From contig JAFEGW010000007.1 in NCBI GenBank assembly GCA_018239715.1, forward strand, positions 124,001 to 188,000: DNA of 64,000 bases, read 5' to 3'. This document shows positions 1-8,257 of the stretch, piece after piece. The notes under the pieces are model-generated. The model was given only the letters and a program-made list of their open reading frames with translations. It did no database searches and had not been told where the DNA came from. This DNA comes from Verrucomicrobiota bacterium (lineage in GTDB: Bacteria; Chlamydiota; Chlamydiia; Chlamydiales; Rhabdochlamydiaceae). The first letter of the stretch is position 1; every line of letters starts with the position of its first letter. A program made the position numbers and the translations under genes.

Positions 1-1135
1 GAAAAGAGAAATTTTCTTGGGAGGAGATCAGGGAGCGGATCATGCCGCGGAGGTTAGCGGAATAGATAGGTGTCTCCAGCCCTGTGACGAGCGGCTGTGC
101 AATTAGAAAAACATAGGTGTTGTCGCGGAATCTAAAGCAATCATAATAGCTGCTGCCTTGGACTGCTTTATATTTGGCGATGCCCATTTCCAACGAAGGC
201 CAGGAAGGAGGCGCTGTAGGGGAAAGGGCCTGTCCGGCCTTTTGGATGGTCTCGACGATTTCTTTGAGTTGATCGGTTCCCGGCCTATCTTTTTCAAGGC
301 CTCCTGATTTCAGGTATTCGGAGAGATCGGTAATAAATTTGATCGCATCGGAGTATCTTTCTTTGACAGAGACGGCGAGAGCTTTCTCAAGAATCTGCCG
401 GAGTCCTTTGGGCACTTGAGAAAGATGGATGATGCCGAAGCTGAGCTTGCCGCTGAGGAGTTCGTAGGCAATGATCCCGAGGGCATAGATGTCGGAAGCA
501 AAAGAGATTTTAGAAGGATCTTCCTTTTGCTCGGGGCTCATGTAGGTAGGAGTGCCGACGATGCGGCGGGCCTTTCCTCTTTCTTTTTTTACTTCTTCAT
601 GCAGCCGGGCAATTCCGAAATCGATCACTTTGACAATGCCGTCTTCGGTAATGAGAATATTTTCGGGTTTTAAATCTCCATGGATGACGCCGTGGGAATG
701 GAGATGACAGAGGGCGTAGGCCACTTGTAAGATGATGTCGATAGATCGCTTCATGGAAAGGGATTGCTGCTCGATAAATTGCCGGAGAGAGACTCCTCGG
801 ATAAATTCCATGGCGATGTAGAGGCCGCCTTCCCACTGTCCTTCTCCGTAGAGTTTGACGATGTTGGGATGGTTGGTCATGCCGATAATCTTCGCTTCTT
901 TGAGAAACCCTGCGACCATTTCAGGATGAGTCACAAACGTAGGTGAGAGGACTTTAATGGCAATCATTTCCCGCGTATCCGGCTGGATGCCCAAATAAAG
1001 AATGCTCATGCCTCCTTTGCTGAGAAGCGATTCTATTTTATACGGCCCGACCTGTCGCGGCATGGACGAAGGAGGCTCGTCGTCCGGATTAAAATCGGTG
1101 ATGGTGGGCTGTTTATAGAAAGTATGATCTGTCAT
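1..1135 (-). CDS. Pkn5-like serine/threonine protein kinase, 3' end missing
   Basis: Eukaryotic-type protein kinase, cut by the left window edge after about 378 residues. The glycine-rich loop (SKGGMS, about residue 38), the ATP-binding lysine in IAIKVLSP (about 60), the catalytic loop HGDLKPEN (about 152), DFG and the SPEQ activation-segment end are all visible. The catalytic loop has HGD instead of HRD, so it is a non-RD kinase. After the kinase domain, a stretch containing GSSYYDCFRF resembles the entry of SpoIIE/PP2C-type phosphatase domains; this is a weak inference because the domain is cut. The ATG overlaps the sctQ stop (ATGA), implying translational coupling. In C. trachomatis Pkn5 sits in the same place next to CdsQ and is reported as a type III substrate, so this is probably the orthologue. 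Confidence 0.85.
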   Translation of the reverse strand, partial: MTDHTFYKQPTITDFNPDDEPPSSMPRQVGPYKIESLLSKGGMSILYLGIQPDTREMIAIKVLSPTFVTHPEMVAGFLKEAKIIGMTNHPNIVKLYGEGQWEGGLYIAMEFIRGVSLRQFIEQQSLSMKRSIDIILQVAYALCHLHSHGVIHGDLKPENILITEDGIVKVIDFGIARLHEEVKKERGKARRIVGTPTYMSPEQKEDPSKISFASDIYALGIIAYELLSGKLSFGIIHLSQVPKGLRQILEKALAVSVKERYSDAIKFITDLSEYLKSGGLEKDRPGTDQLKEIVETIQKAGQALSPTAPPSWPSLEMGIAKYKAVQGSSYYDCFRFRDNTYVFLIAQPLVTGLETPIYSANLRGMIRSLISSQENFSF

Positions 1136-2229
1136 TTTTCTAGAATACGCAGGCCTGAAGCCTCTCCTACCTTGAGGAGTTCTCCAGCAGCAACCTTGCT
1201 GCCTTCGAGGGTAATGTCAACGCCTTGAGCTGGACGCATCGGAAGGTCGATCATGGCGCCAGGCTCCAGATGCAGAAGTTTGCTCAGCGGCATCTGCATG
1301 CGTCCGGATTCTGCCGTCAAAAGAATATCCGAGCTTGAGGAAGGAGTTTCTTTTTCTTGATAAAAAGCATAGTCGAGGATTTTCATGCTTTCGGGCTTCA
1401 TTCGGGCCATTAAAAGGGGAGTGTCGCCGAGCATGAGAGTGATCGATCCTTTTTCTTCGACAGGATCGTAAGAGCATCGATCCAATAAGATGAAATCGCC
1501 GACTCCAGCTTTTTCCCAGTCTTCTTGAGGAATGAAAGTATATCCGACTTCGCAGCGGAGTGTGACTTCAATATCCTGATTCACTTCAGGGGAGAGAAGG
1601 GTTGTTTTTTGCAGGGGCTGGTTAGCCTTGAAGCTACTCACGAAAGAAGAAGGGCAAATGAGCCGGCATTGCAAGGTCTTTTCAGGCAGTGCGCAGCTGA
1701 TATCGATGCAAAAAGCAGATTCTTGAATTGCCGGCGCTGTACTCACAGGTGAAAAATGGAAAGAGACTTCTTTGAAAATTTGTAAATGATCGATGGCTTC
1801 GAGGGCTTTCAGAAAAAGAAAGTGATAAAACCCTTCACGGAGTTTTAAATTATTAAATCCTTCGCCGGAAGTTAAAGCCTGTGCTGTGAGATAAGCGACG
1901 TCTTGTTCGGACATCGCAAAAAAGACAGACCCTTCAATCGGAGAGATTTCCACTTCGACGAAAAAAGGTTTATCACCGAGGCCTTGCAAAATTTTTTCCG
2001 GCTCTTTCCACTCAGCCCGTGTGCTGGTAAGATTTAAACTCAGCTGCAGTCCTGTACTGATGGCTTGACTGGCATCGGCCCAGGGGAAAGGAAAATTTTC
2101 TTCTAATGGAGGGAGTTGCTGAGTCGATGTCAGGGCTTTCTCAACTAAGTTTAACCAATCGTAAGAAACTTCTGTCATAGGGATTTTCGCTTTTTTCCCG
2201 AGCATAATCGGAGGAGAACTAAAGCGCAA
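1132..2229 (-). CDS. sctQ: Type III secretion cytoplasmic ring (C-ring) protein SctQ/CdsQ
   Basis: FliN/FliM-like sorting-platform protein beneath the secretion apparatus. The last 70 residues form a SpoA domain (pattern SGRMQMPLSKLLHLEPG, then VDITLEGSKVAAGEL) that ends close to the stop, as in FliN and YscQ. A less conserved SpoA-like segment precedes it (about residues 215-280, with EVTLRCEVGYTFI). Length (365 aa) fits chlamydial CdsQ. The longest reading begins with TTG; ATGs at 2205 and 2178 are alternatives and none has a convincing ribosome site, so the start is uncertain. It lies downstream of sctP and an unrecognised gene, and its stop overlaps the kinase start. Confidence 0.85.
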   Translation of the reverse strand: MRFSSPPIMLGKKAKIPMTEVSYDWLNLVEKALTSTQQLPPLEENFPFPWADASQAISTGLQLSLNLTSTRAEWKEPEKILQGLGDKPFFVEVEISPIEGSVFFAMSEQDVAYLTAQALTSGEGFNNLKLREGFYHFLFLKALEAIDHLQIFKEVSFHFSPVSTAPAIQESAFCIDISCALPEKTLQCRLICPSSFVSSFKANQPLQKTTLLSPEVNQDIEVTLRCEVGYTFIPQEDWEKAGVGDFILLDRCSYDPVEEKGSITLMLGDTPLLMARMKPESMKILDYAFYQEKETPSSSSDILLTAESGRMQMPLSKLLHLEPGAMIDLPMRPAQGVDITLEGSKVAAGELLKVGEASGLRILEK

Positions 2230-2278
2230 ATCTAAAATCTATCTAAAATAAATTCTAGCATTCTTTTCGTGCTAGTAA

Positions 2279-3634
2279 CTAGGCGACGGATTTTTGAGAG
2301 CTAAAAGATACCAGGGAGACATGGTAAATTCTTAAGAAAAGCATAGCAACCTGTCGCACAGATTCTGGATCATCCCAGTCGACAAAATTTTCACCCGAGC
2401 CGGGTTTGCATAGGTTGACCTTCTGGGTCCATTGAGCATCGTAATCAAAGTGGGATATGTTCACTTGCACAGTCGTAGTCACTAGGTAATAAGGGAGTGT
2501 AAGATAGAGTTTGTCTTTTGCTTCTTTCCTTTCATCTTTTATATTCGCAACTGCAAAATGTACCAAATCAGTGCTCTTTTCTACTTTAAGAGCCAGTCCG
2601 AGTACTCGTTGGCTCAATCGATTGATGTTTTCTTCATCCATTTTCGAAAAGCCTTTGCCTGGACCGATAACAGCATAGGTCAGTTTTTGTTTTTCGTTGT
2701 GGATGATGGGGAGAGACTGAATCGATTGTATCGAGAAATTAAATATCCTCAGCAAAAACAGAGCGGCTTGATGCTGTACCTCTTTTGAAGAATTATCCCA
2801 ATCAATAACTGGGTGTTGGGAGTTAACCCTTCCGTATCTATGTGGTTTTTCAATAAGACAAACGGAAAAACACTCGGGTTCAAAAGGAAGCTCCTCTCGG
2901 CCTATTGGAAATGTGCTAGATATTGGAAATGTACTAGATATAAGATAGAAAGCTTGAGCTGGTAGAGTACCTATCACTCGACCTAATCGAATATTATCGA
3001 AATATTCTGTGGCTCTGCCGAATATTTTCACGAGAATAAAATCGGGTTTCTCCTCGATAGAGCAACTTTGAAATACAAGTTTGTTCTTAGGATCAATAAG
3101 TCGTTGATAGATGATGTTGAAAGCTTGCTGATCTATTTCAGTCAAAAGACATTGATTAAATGGAATATATTTTACAACCCTTTCTTGAATTGATGGAGGT
3201 TGGGTTGCAGGAGCAGGGTCAGGAGGAATTGAAGTTGGCACAGGATTGACCTGACTATTGGTTCGTGGAGGACTTGGATTTTTAGATGCAGCCGTTGATG
3301 TCGCTGGAGGAGGGGCTGAAGTAGTGGAGGGAGCAGGTAATCCTCTGAGTTCAGCTTGATCGATGAATCGTATTGATGATGCTTGGATCATTTCTCTGAC
3401 TTTATCGTCCAGATAGTCTTTACGTAGGACCTTGCATAAAGCATTTATAAATCTTTCGAACAGACTAAACGATACAACATAGTAGCTGGTAGGAGATTCG
3501 GGTGAAGCAATAATTTCATAGATAAAAAGACGATTGCCATTCCACCATCGTCCTTCTTTAACCTTTTCTCGGACATCGTTGGGTATCTGGGGTGCGGTCG
3601 GATATACTGTACCTCTTTGCACTGAATGAGCCAT
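2279..3634 (-). CDS. Unknown protein inside the type III secretion cluster, with internal repeat
   Basis: Not recognised. The ATG at 3634 is chosen over the upstream ATG at 3682 because AAGAAGG precedes it at a proper distance. The 451-aa product has no signal peptide or membrane segment. A Pro/Ser/Thr/Ala-rich linker covers about residues 105-155. The C-terminal half looks like two copies of one module: each ends with Asp-Trp-Asp followed by a helix of the form QxAxLFLRIFxxSI (about residue 325, and again about residue 440). A 6-residue tandem duplication (ISSTFP) is visible at DNA level. It lies between sctP and sctQ, where the C. trachomatis order I recall has no gene, so it may be an accessory component or substrate of this lineage. 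Confidence 0.7.
   Translation of the reverse strand: MAHSVQRGTVYPTAPQIPNDVREKVKEGRWWNGNRLFIYEIIASPESPTSYYVVSFSLFERFINALCKVLRKDYLDDKVREMIQASSIRFIDQAELRGLPAPSTTSAPPPATSTAASKNPSPPRTNSQVNPVPTSIPPDPAPATQPPSIQERVVKYIPFNQCLLTEIDQQAFNIIYQRLIDPKNKLVFQSCSIEEKPDFILVKIFGRATEYFDNIRLGRVIGTLPAQAFYLISSTFPISSTFPIGREELPFEPECFSVCLIEKPHRYGRVNSQHPVIDWDNSSKEVQHQAALFLLRIFNFSIQSIQSLPIIHNEKQKLTYAVIGPGKGFSKMDEENINRLSQRVLGLALKVEKSTDLVHFAVANIKDERKEAKDKLYLTLPYYLVTTTVQVNISHFDYDAQWTQKVNLCKPGSGENFVDWDDPESVRQVAMLFLRIYHVSLVSFSSQKSVA
2903..2938. repeat. 18-bp tandem duplication inside the unknown gene
   Basis: Two head-to-tail 18-bp units (2903-2920 and 2921-2938) differ at a single base. The repeat stays in frame and doubles the peptide ISSTFP, so it looks like a recent slippage event rather than a functional motif. 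Confidence 0.8.
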
Positions 3635-3786
3635 GAAACCTTCTTTTTTTATAACAAGTTTATCAGAGGTTTTTTTATCCATTAAGTGTATTTTCTTTTC
3701 AGGATTTAATATTTATTTTAAATAATAAAAATTATTTTCATTGGTAGAAAAAGATGTTTTTCAGCAGAGGATAGAAATTCTATACG

Positions 3787-4746
3787 CTAGACTTCTTCGC
3801 TTTCTTCTGGGAGCAGGCTTGTTTCAATAGTATGAATGGAAAATCTTTTTTCGCCCTGGAATGCAGCTCGGAGGGAAGGGATGTTTTTCCGGAAAAAGCG
3901 GTTATTTCGTTCTGTGCTATAAAATTCGATGTTGTAGGCGCGAGGCGCAGTGCTGTACTCTTTGATTTTGATCTGAGCGCCGTAAAACATCGACTTCGCA
4001 TATTCAGGCGAGTTCAGGTTGATGGTGGTCTCTGTAGGCCCATTGGGCTCCAGCATGATGGTGATTTGACCGACCATTTTCTCAAAAAGAGCAAGCATTT
4101 CTGAATTGAGGGAGGTATAGCCTGGAGCTGTGGCAGAAGGAGGAGGGATAAAAGAAGGGCCTAAGGTGGAGGCTGCAGGGGGAACCGTCGCTGCGGTGAC
4201 TTGCTTGCCGACTTCTTCTTTTTTTACTTGTTTGCGGGCGGTAATTTTTTCTTCTTCCGTCTCTTTGATTTGCTGGGCGGTCGTTTCCTTGGCCTCTTCT
4301 TGAGGAGCAATACTTTCGGTATAGACGGGCCGCTGAGCACCGGGTTTTTCCACGGAGACGGTTTCGACTTTATCGAGATTGAAGGACTGGAGCTTTTGGG
4401 TATTAGCAGCGATAGCGGCCTCTTCATCAGCGGGTGTTGATTCTTCGGGGCGTTTTTGAGGCTGAGGCTGCCGTTTTTCCGCTTCGCCGACTTTTTGGAT
4501 TTTTGGGAATTTTTCAGCTTTTTTGACGCCCTCGACTTGTTTTTCTGGCGTAGCGGCTCCGGTACGGAGCTCGGCTTTAGTCTCTTCCTCGGCTTCTTCT
4601 TGCCGCTTCTTCCGTTTTTTGGGCCCCTCGCCCGATTTATCGACTTTCATGAGCTCTTTGAATTTCTCCGAGCCGGGTTTAGCAGGCTCTCGGGGGCCGC
4701 GGGGTTCGTTGGGTGTCGTTCCTGGAATTTTCGTCACATCAGCCAT
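3787..4746 (-). CDS. sctP: Type III secretion needle-length/substrate-switch regulator SctP (CdsP)
   Basis: 319 aa, in the position of CdsP between sctO and the distal genes. The N-terminal two thirds are low-complexity, rich in Lys, Glu, Pro and Gln, and expected to be disordered, as in YscP/FliK-type ruler proteins. From about residue 215 a compact domain follows (SEMLALFEKMVGQITIM, then GPTETTINLNSPEY), matching the FliK/YscP C-terminal switch domain in layout. Its ATG lies within the last codons of sctO (8-nt overlap), so the two are probably coupled. Assignment rests on context and architecture more than on conserved residues. Confidence 0.72.
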   Translation of the reverse strand: MADVTKIPGTTPNEPRGPREPAKPGSEKFKELMKVDKSGEGPKKRKKRQEEAEEETKAELRTGAATPEKQVEGVKKAEKFPKIQKVGEAEKRQPQPQKRPEESTPADEEAAIAANTQKLQSFNLDKVETVSVEKPGAQRPVYTESIAPQEEAKETTAQQIKETEEEKITARKQVKKEEVGKQVTAATVPPAASTLGPSFIPPPSATAPGYTSLNSEMLALFEKMVGQITIMLEPNGPTETTINLNSPEYAKSMFYGAQIKIKEYSTAPRAYNIEFYSTERNNRFFRKNIPSLRAAFQGEKRFSIHTIETSLLPEESEEV

Positions 4747-5245
4747 GTTTTTTACGTTTTTTTTCTGCTTTTTTAATGGTATGCATGGCGCTGCCCATTT
4801 CGTCGGTCGCTACGCCTTCTTTCTGTTCTTCGATTTTATGCATCTCGTGCGTCCATTCTTTATGATGGATCTTCAATTTTTCCACATCTTTCTGTTTTTT
4901 GAACAGATCTTGGCGCGCAATTTCCACTTGCTGCTCGGCGGCGGCCACGACTTTCTGTTGATTTTGCACTTTCTGTTCTTCGATTTTTAGATCTTCCGCG
5001 ACAATTTTCAAATATTCTTTCATCTGTTGGATTTTATCGGTCGGGGTCCCTGCATCGAGTTTTTCGCGCAGTTGGTCTAATTTAGCTCGGTAGTGTTCTT
5101 TGACTTCATCCCTTTTTTTCTCGAGAGAAGCTAATTTTTCTTGCTCTTGGGCGAGAAGGGCTTTTTTCTCGGCGAGCACTTTTTCGGCTTCTTCCAGCCG
5201 TTTCTGTTTGATGGCAACGAGCTGCTCTAGAGGATATTCTTCCAT
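4739..5245 (-). CDS. sctO: Type III secretion stalk protein SctO (CdsO)
   Basis: 168 aa, nearly all heptad-patterned Lys/Glu/Gln-rich helix, typical of the YscO/FliJ stalk that connects the ATPase SctN with the export gate. Length matches C. trachomatis CdsO as I recall it. It begins 5 nt after the sctN stop and overlaps the sctP start by 8 nt, so sctN-sctO-sctP read as one coupled unit. Confidence 0.85.
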   Translation of the reverse strand: MEEYPLEQLVAIKQKRLEEAEKVLAEKKALLAQEQEKLASLEKKRDEVKEHYRAKLDQLREKLDAGTPTDKIQQMKEYLKIVAEDLKIEEQKVQNQQKVVAAAEQQVEIARQDLFKKQKDVEKLKIHHKEWTHEMHKIEEQKEGVATDEMGSAMHTIKKAEKKRKKHG

Positions 5246-5250
5246 AAATC

Positions 5251-6567
5251 TTATTTGAAGAGAGCTTGGAGTTGCTGCAAGGTTTCTTCAAAGGTGGAGC
5301 TCTCTTCGACGGCTTGTTTAAGGAACCGGTTGACTTTGTCGATGTACTTGATGGCAAAGTCGGCGTCTTTGTCAGAGCCGGGCTTATATTCGCCGATGCG
5401 GAGGAGGAGCTCGATTTTCTTGTAGTTGGCAAGGACAGTGCGGATTTTTCCAATGAGCTGCACGTGCTCGGGGCTGACGATCTGGGTGAGGACGCGGCTG
5501 ATCGATCTTAACACATCGATCGCAGGGAAATGGTATTGGCTGGCCAGTTCGCTGGAAAGGATGATGTGGCCATCTAAAATCGAGCGGACTTCGTCAGAAA
5601 CCGGCTCATTCAAATCATCGCCTGCAACGAGGACTGTGTAAAAGGCTGTGATGGAGCCGCGGTCAGAGTTACCGGACCGCTCTAGAAGACGGGGGAGTGT
5701 CGCAAAGACAGAAGGGGTGTAACCGGCTCTCGCAGGAGGTTCACCGGCGGCAAGGCCGATCTCTCGGAGCGCCCGTGCAAAACGGGTGACCGAGTCCATC
5801 ATTAAAATAACGGTTTTACCTTGGTCGCGAAAATATTCAGCAATCGCTGTCCCGACATAGGCAGCGTTGAGCCGCATCTGGGCGGGCTGATCGGAGGTCG
5901 AGACAATAATAACCGATCTTTCAAGCCCTTCGGTGCCGAGATCGTTCTCAATGAACTCGCGGACTTCACGTCCCCGTTCGCCGATGAGGGAGATGACGTT
6001 GACATCGGCTTTGGCGTAGCGGGCAATCATCCCTAGTAGTGTCGATTTTCCAACGCCGGCAGCCGAGAAAATACCCATCCGCTGCCCTTTGCCCACTGTC
6101 AGGACTCCATCAATGCAGCGAACGCCAACAGAGAGAGGCTCTTCAATGATTTTACGCTTCAAAGGATCGGGAGGAGAATTAATAACGGGGTAAGTTTCTT
6201 CAAGTTGGAGAGGCCCTTTGGTGTCTTCATCGATAGGATGGCCCAGGCCATTGAGGATGCGGCCTAGAAGCTGAGGTCCGACTTTGATTTGCATCGACAT
6301 TCTCATCGGAATCACTTCGGAGGAAGGGCCGATGCCATGCATGTCTCCTAAAGGGGAAAGAAAAACCTCATCCTTAGTGAACCCGACGACTTCCGCCATG
6401 AGGGGCTCGCCTTCCCTTTTAATCAGGCAGACTTCACCCATTTTGACTTGCGGAATAACGGCGCGAATGAGCATCCCGACGATTTCAGTGATCCGTCCAT
6501 GGACGGTGGTCAATTCGAGATCTTCGAGGTGGGAGATAAGCTTATCGAAGTGAGAGCCGTTTTCCAT
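5251..6567 (-). CDS. sctN: Type III secretion ATPase SctN (CdsN)
   Basis: Hexameric ATPase that unfolds substrates and strips chaperones at the base of the apparatus. The 438-aa protein has Walker A ([10 protein letters not shown], about residue 170), Walker B ([10 protein letters not shown], about 255) and the [17 protein letters not shown] stretch shared by FliI/YscN and F1-beta proteins. The N-terminal barrel and C-terminal domain are complete. The start follows the preceding gene by 15 nt and the stop is 5 nt before sctO. Confidence 0.97.
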   Translation of the reverse strand: MENGSHFDKLISHLEDLELTTVHGRITEIVGMLIRAVIPQVKMGEVCLIKREGEPLMAEVVGFTKDEVFLSPLGDMHGIGPSSEVIPMRMSMQIKVGPQLLGRILNGLGHPIDEDTKGPLQLEETYPVINSPPDPLKRKIIEEPLSVGVRCIDGVLTVGKGQRMGIFSAAGVGKSTLLGMIARYAKADVNVISLIGERGREVREFIENDLGTEGLERSVIIVSTSDQPAQMRLNAAYVGTAIAEYFRDQGKTVILMMDSVTRFARALREIGLAAGEPPARAGYTPSVFATLPRLLERSGNSDRGSITAFYTVLVAGDDLNEPVSDEVRSILDGHIILSSELASQYHFPAIDVLRSISRVLTQIVSPEHVQLIGKIRTVLANYKKIELLLRIGEYKPGSDKDADFAIKYIDKVNRFLKQAVEESSTFEETLQQLQALFK

Positions 6568-6582
6568 GAGACCTTAAAAATT

Positions 6583-7221
6583 TTAAAGCTGGATGCCAAA
6601 TAAGGTTTTTAACCCTGACACAGCGTTGGCCAGCATCATTGAGGCATATTCGATTTCTTGCTGGGCATGGGCAATTTTAACCTGAATCGCCAAGAAATCG
6701 GCAGGCTTGAGCGAATCACCCTTGCTTTTCAAGCTCATGATTTGTTGCTGGGCAGCTGCCAGGTTTGCTTGGCCTTCTGTGACGTAATCCAGAAATTTGC
6801 CGATGATCCCGCCGCCGGAAGGAGCAGGAGGCTGGGGAACTTCGGCTCCTAATTTCACATTGGCAGCTTTCAAATACGAGTTTGCATTTTTCAGCTTGCT
6901 GCGGAGGGAGGCGCGGTCCGATTGTTTGAGCTTGAGGTTTTTGGTTTGAAGCTGATCCTGAATATCGCCCAGCATCCCTTGGACGTACTTTGCTTGGCCC
7001 AGCAAACTATCATACGTCGGTCCTGTTGCAAGAGGAGACTGGGGTTGGGCTAATTCCATGGGCGAAGGGGCGGCAGTCTTGCCGGCCGTCGAAGCTTGCT
7101 GACCTGCTTTTTCCATATAAGATTCGAAAGATTCGGACCCGGGACCTGGCGTAGGCCCACCGGGGAGCTTTTCTTCTCCGATCTTCTTAAGAGGATCTAA
7201 GCGGTCAGGTTGGCCGACCAT
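6583..7221 (-). CDS. CT668-like type III secretion locus protein
   Basis: 212 aa, in the position of C. trachomatis CT668 between cdsG and cdsN and of similar size. The first 75 residues are Gly/Pro/Ser-rich and probably disordered. The remainder is helical with coiled-coil character (GQAKYVQGMLGDIQDQLQ and later AQQEIEYASMMLANAVSGL). Its ATG overlaps the cdsG stop by one base (TAATG), indicating coupling. Molecular role not established from sequence; an accessory protein or chaperone of the apparatus is likely by context. Confidence 0.75.
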   Translation of the reverse strand: MVGQPDRLDPLKKIGEEKLPGGPTPGPGSESFESYMEKAGQQASTAGKTAAPSPMELAQPQSPLATGPTYDSLLGQAKYVQGMLGDIQDQLQTKNLKLKQSDRASLRSKLKNANSYLKAANVKLGAEVPQPPAPSGGGIIGKFLDYVTEGQANLAAAQQQIMSLKSKGDSLKPADFLAIQVKIAHAQQEIEYASMMLANAVSGLKTLFGIQL

Positions 7222-7682
7222 TATTTACCTTTCTTCGGATTTTTAGCTTTTTTGGCGGGCTGCTGGCCTTGCACAGGGGTGGGGTGTTTTTTGACAAACT
7301 TCTCCACAAACTCGATGGCTGTCGATGCCATATTTTTTACGCTAGGATCATCGGTTTTTTTCAAGGCCTCCTGGAGAATTTTTTCTCCTTTATCGGCTTC
7401 TTTGACAGTCAAAGCTGTGCTCAGTCCCAGCATAGCGCGGGCCATTTCATTGTGCGGATCGGTTTTCAAAACCTCTTCGAACTTTTTGCAGGCTTGGCTG
7501 AGTTCCAGTTTGAGTAGATGGATATATCCAAAGCCTACTTTAGGCATAGCATTTTCGGGTTGAAGAAGCTGGGCTGCTCGAAAAAGTTTAACAGCCGCGT
7601 CTTCGTCAGTTTGGCTGGCGGCAATAAAGCCCGACTCGAGCAAGAGCACGAAGTCGTCTTTGTATTTTTGAACTGGTGCCAT
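7221..7682 (-). CDS. cdsG: TPR-type needle chaperone CdsG-like
   Basis: 153 aa with tetratricopeptide-like helices: AAVKLFRAAQLLQPENAMPKVG, then ACKKFEEVLKTDPHNEMARAM, each ending in the Pro/Asn-containing TPR turn. It resembles YscG-type chaperones. In Chlamydia CdsG (CT667) and CdsE (CT665) hold the needle subunit CdsF in monomeric form; here the three genes lie in the same order around sctF. The C-terminal 20 residues are very basic (KKAKNPKKGK). Confidence 0.85.
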   Translation of the reverse strand: MAPVQKYKDDFVLLLESGFIAASQTDEDAAVKLFRAAQLLQPENAMPKVGFGYIHLLKLELSQACKKFEEVLKTDPHNEMARAMLGLSTALTVKEADKGEKILQEALKKTDDPSVKNMASTAIEFVEKFVKKHPTPVQGQQPAKKAKNPKKGK

Positions 7683-7699
7683 ATAATTTCCTCTTTAGT

Positions 7700-7945
7700 T
7701 TATTGGGGTCTTTGGTTACGTACAGCGGCATTGATCATCGACTGAACCGAAGCAATAAGGTTCGAAATCGAATCGCCGATCTGCGTCACCTGGCTCATTT
7801 GGAACTGAACGAGCAAGAAACGGCCGGGTGTGGCAGTCGAAGCACGGCTCGCCAGGTTTTTAACTTGGACGACCAGCTGGCTCTGGATTTTCGAATATTG
7901 GTTAATTAAGGAACCAAATGAAAGTGTACACCATGGAAGGGCCAT
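7700..7945 (-). CDS. sctF: Type III secretion needle subunit SctF (CdsF)
   Basis: 81-aa small helical protein, in size and position the needle filament subunit (C. trachomatis CdsF is about 83 aa). The C-terminal half is the typical amphipathic helix, ending SNLIASVQSMINAAVRNQ. A cysteine occurs near the N-terminus, as I recall for chlamydial needle proteins. It is encoded between its two presumed chaperones cdsE and cdsG. Confidence 0.85.
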   Translation of the reverse strand: MALPWCTLSFGSLINQYSKIQSQLVVQVKNLASRASTATPGRFLLVQFQMSQVTQIGDSISNLIASVQSMINAAVRNQRPQ

Positions 7946-7958
7946 GATTTATGTTCTC

Positions 7959-8195
7959 CTATTTTTTGTTAGATAATCGATTAAGCACTTTTTGCAATGC
8001 CGTATAGCCGTGGAGAAGGACTCCCAGGTTGTCTAATTCAGGTCCTTTTCTGCCTTCGCGCAACTGCCCTTTGATCTCATTAATCTTGGCTTCCGTGGAC
8101 TTTAAGAGTCCTTGGACTTTATTCGGATCTTTTTTGAGATCTCTTTCTAGGTCAAATTCAAATGCCTTGACAGGCTTTTTCTCTAGTCCGTACAT
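7959..8195 (-). CDS. cdsE: Needle chaperone CdsE-like (YscE type)
   Basis: 78-aa helical, charged protein directly upstream of sctF. Sequence pattern (FDLERDLKKDPNKVQGLL followed by a second helix) and position match chlamydial CdsE, which together with CdsG caps the needle subunit before export. Family similarity is mostly by size and context, since these chaperones diverge fast. Confidence 0.78.
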   Translation of the reverse strand: MYGLEKKPVKAFEFDLERDLKKDPNKVQGLLKSTEAKINEIKGQLREGRKGPELDNLGVLLHGYTALQKVLNRLSNKK

Positions 8196-8257
8196 ACAAC
8201 TGGCTCCCTATTTTTCGCAGCTCTAGAGAAGAAATATCCCCTTCCCTGAGGCTCCTA

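Noticed and set aside
4523-4990. 155-aa Phe-rich open frame on the plus strand
   Set aside because: Antisense of the Lys/Glu-rich sctP and sctO genes; Phe/Leu richness is the complement of AAA/GAA codons.
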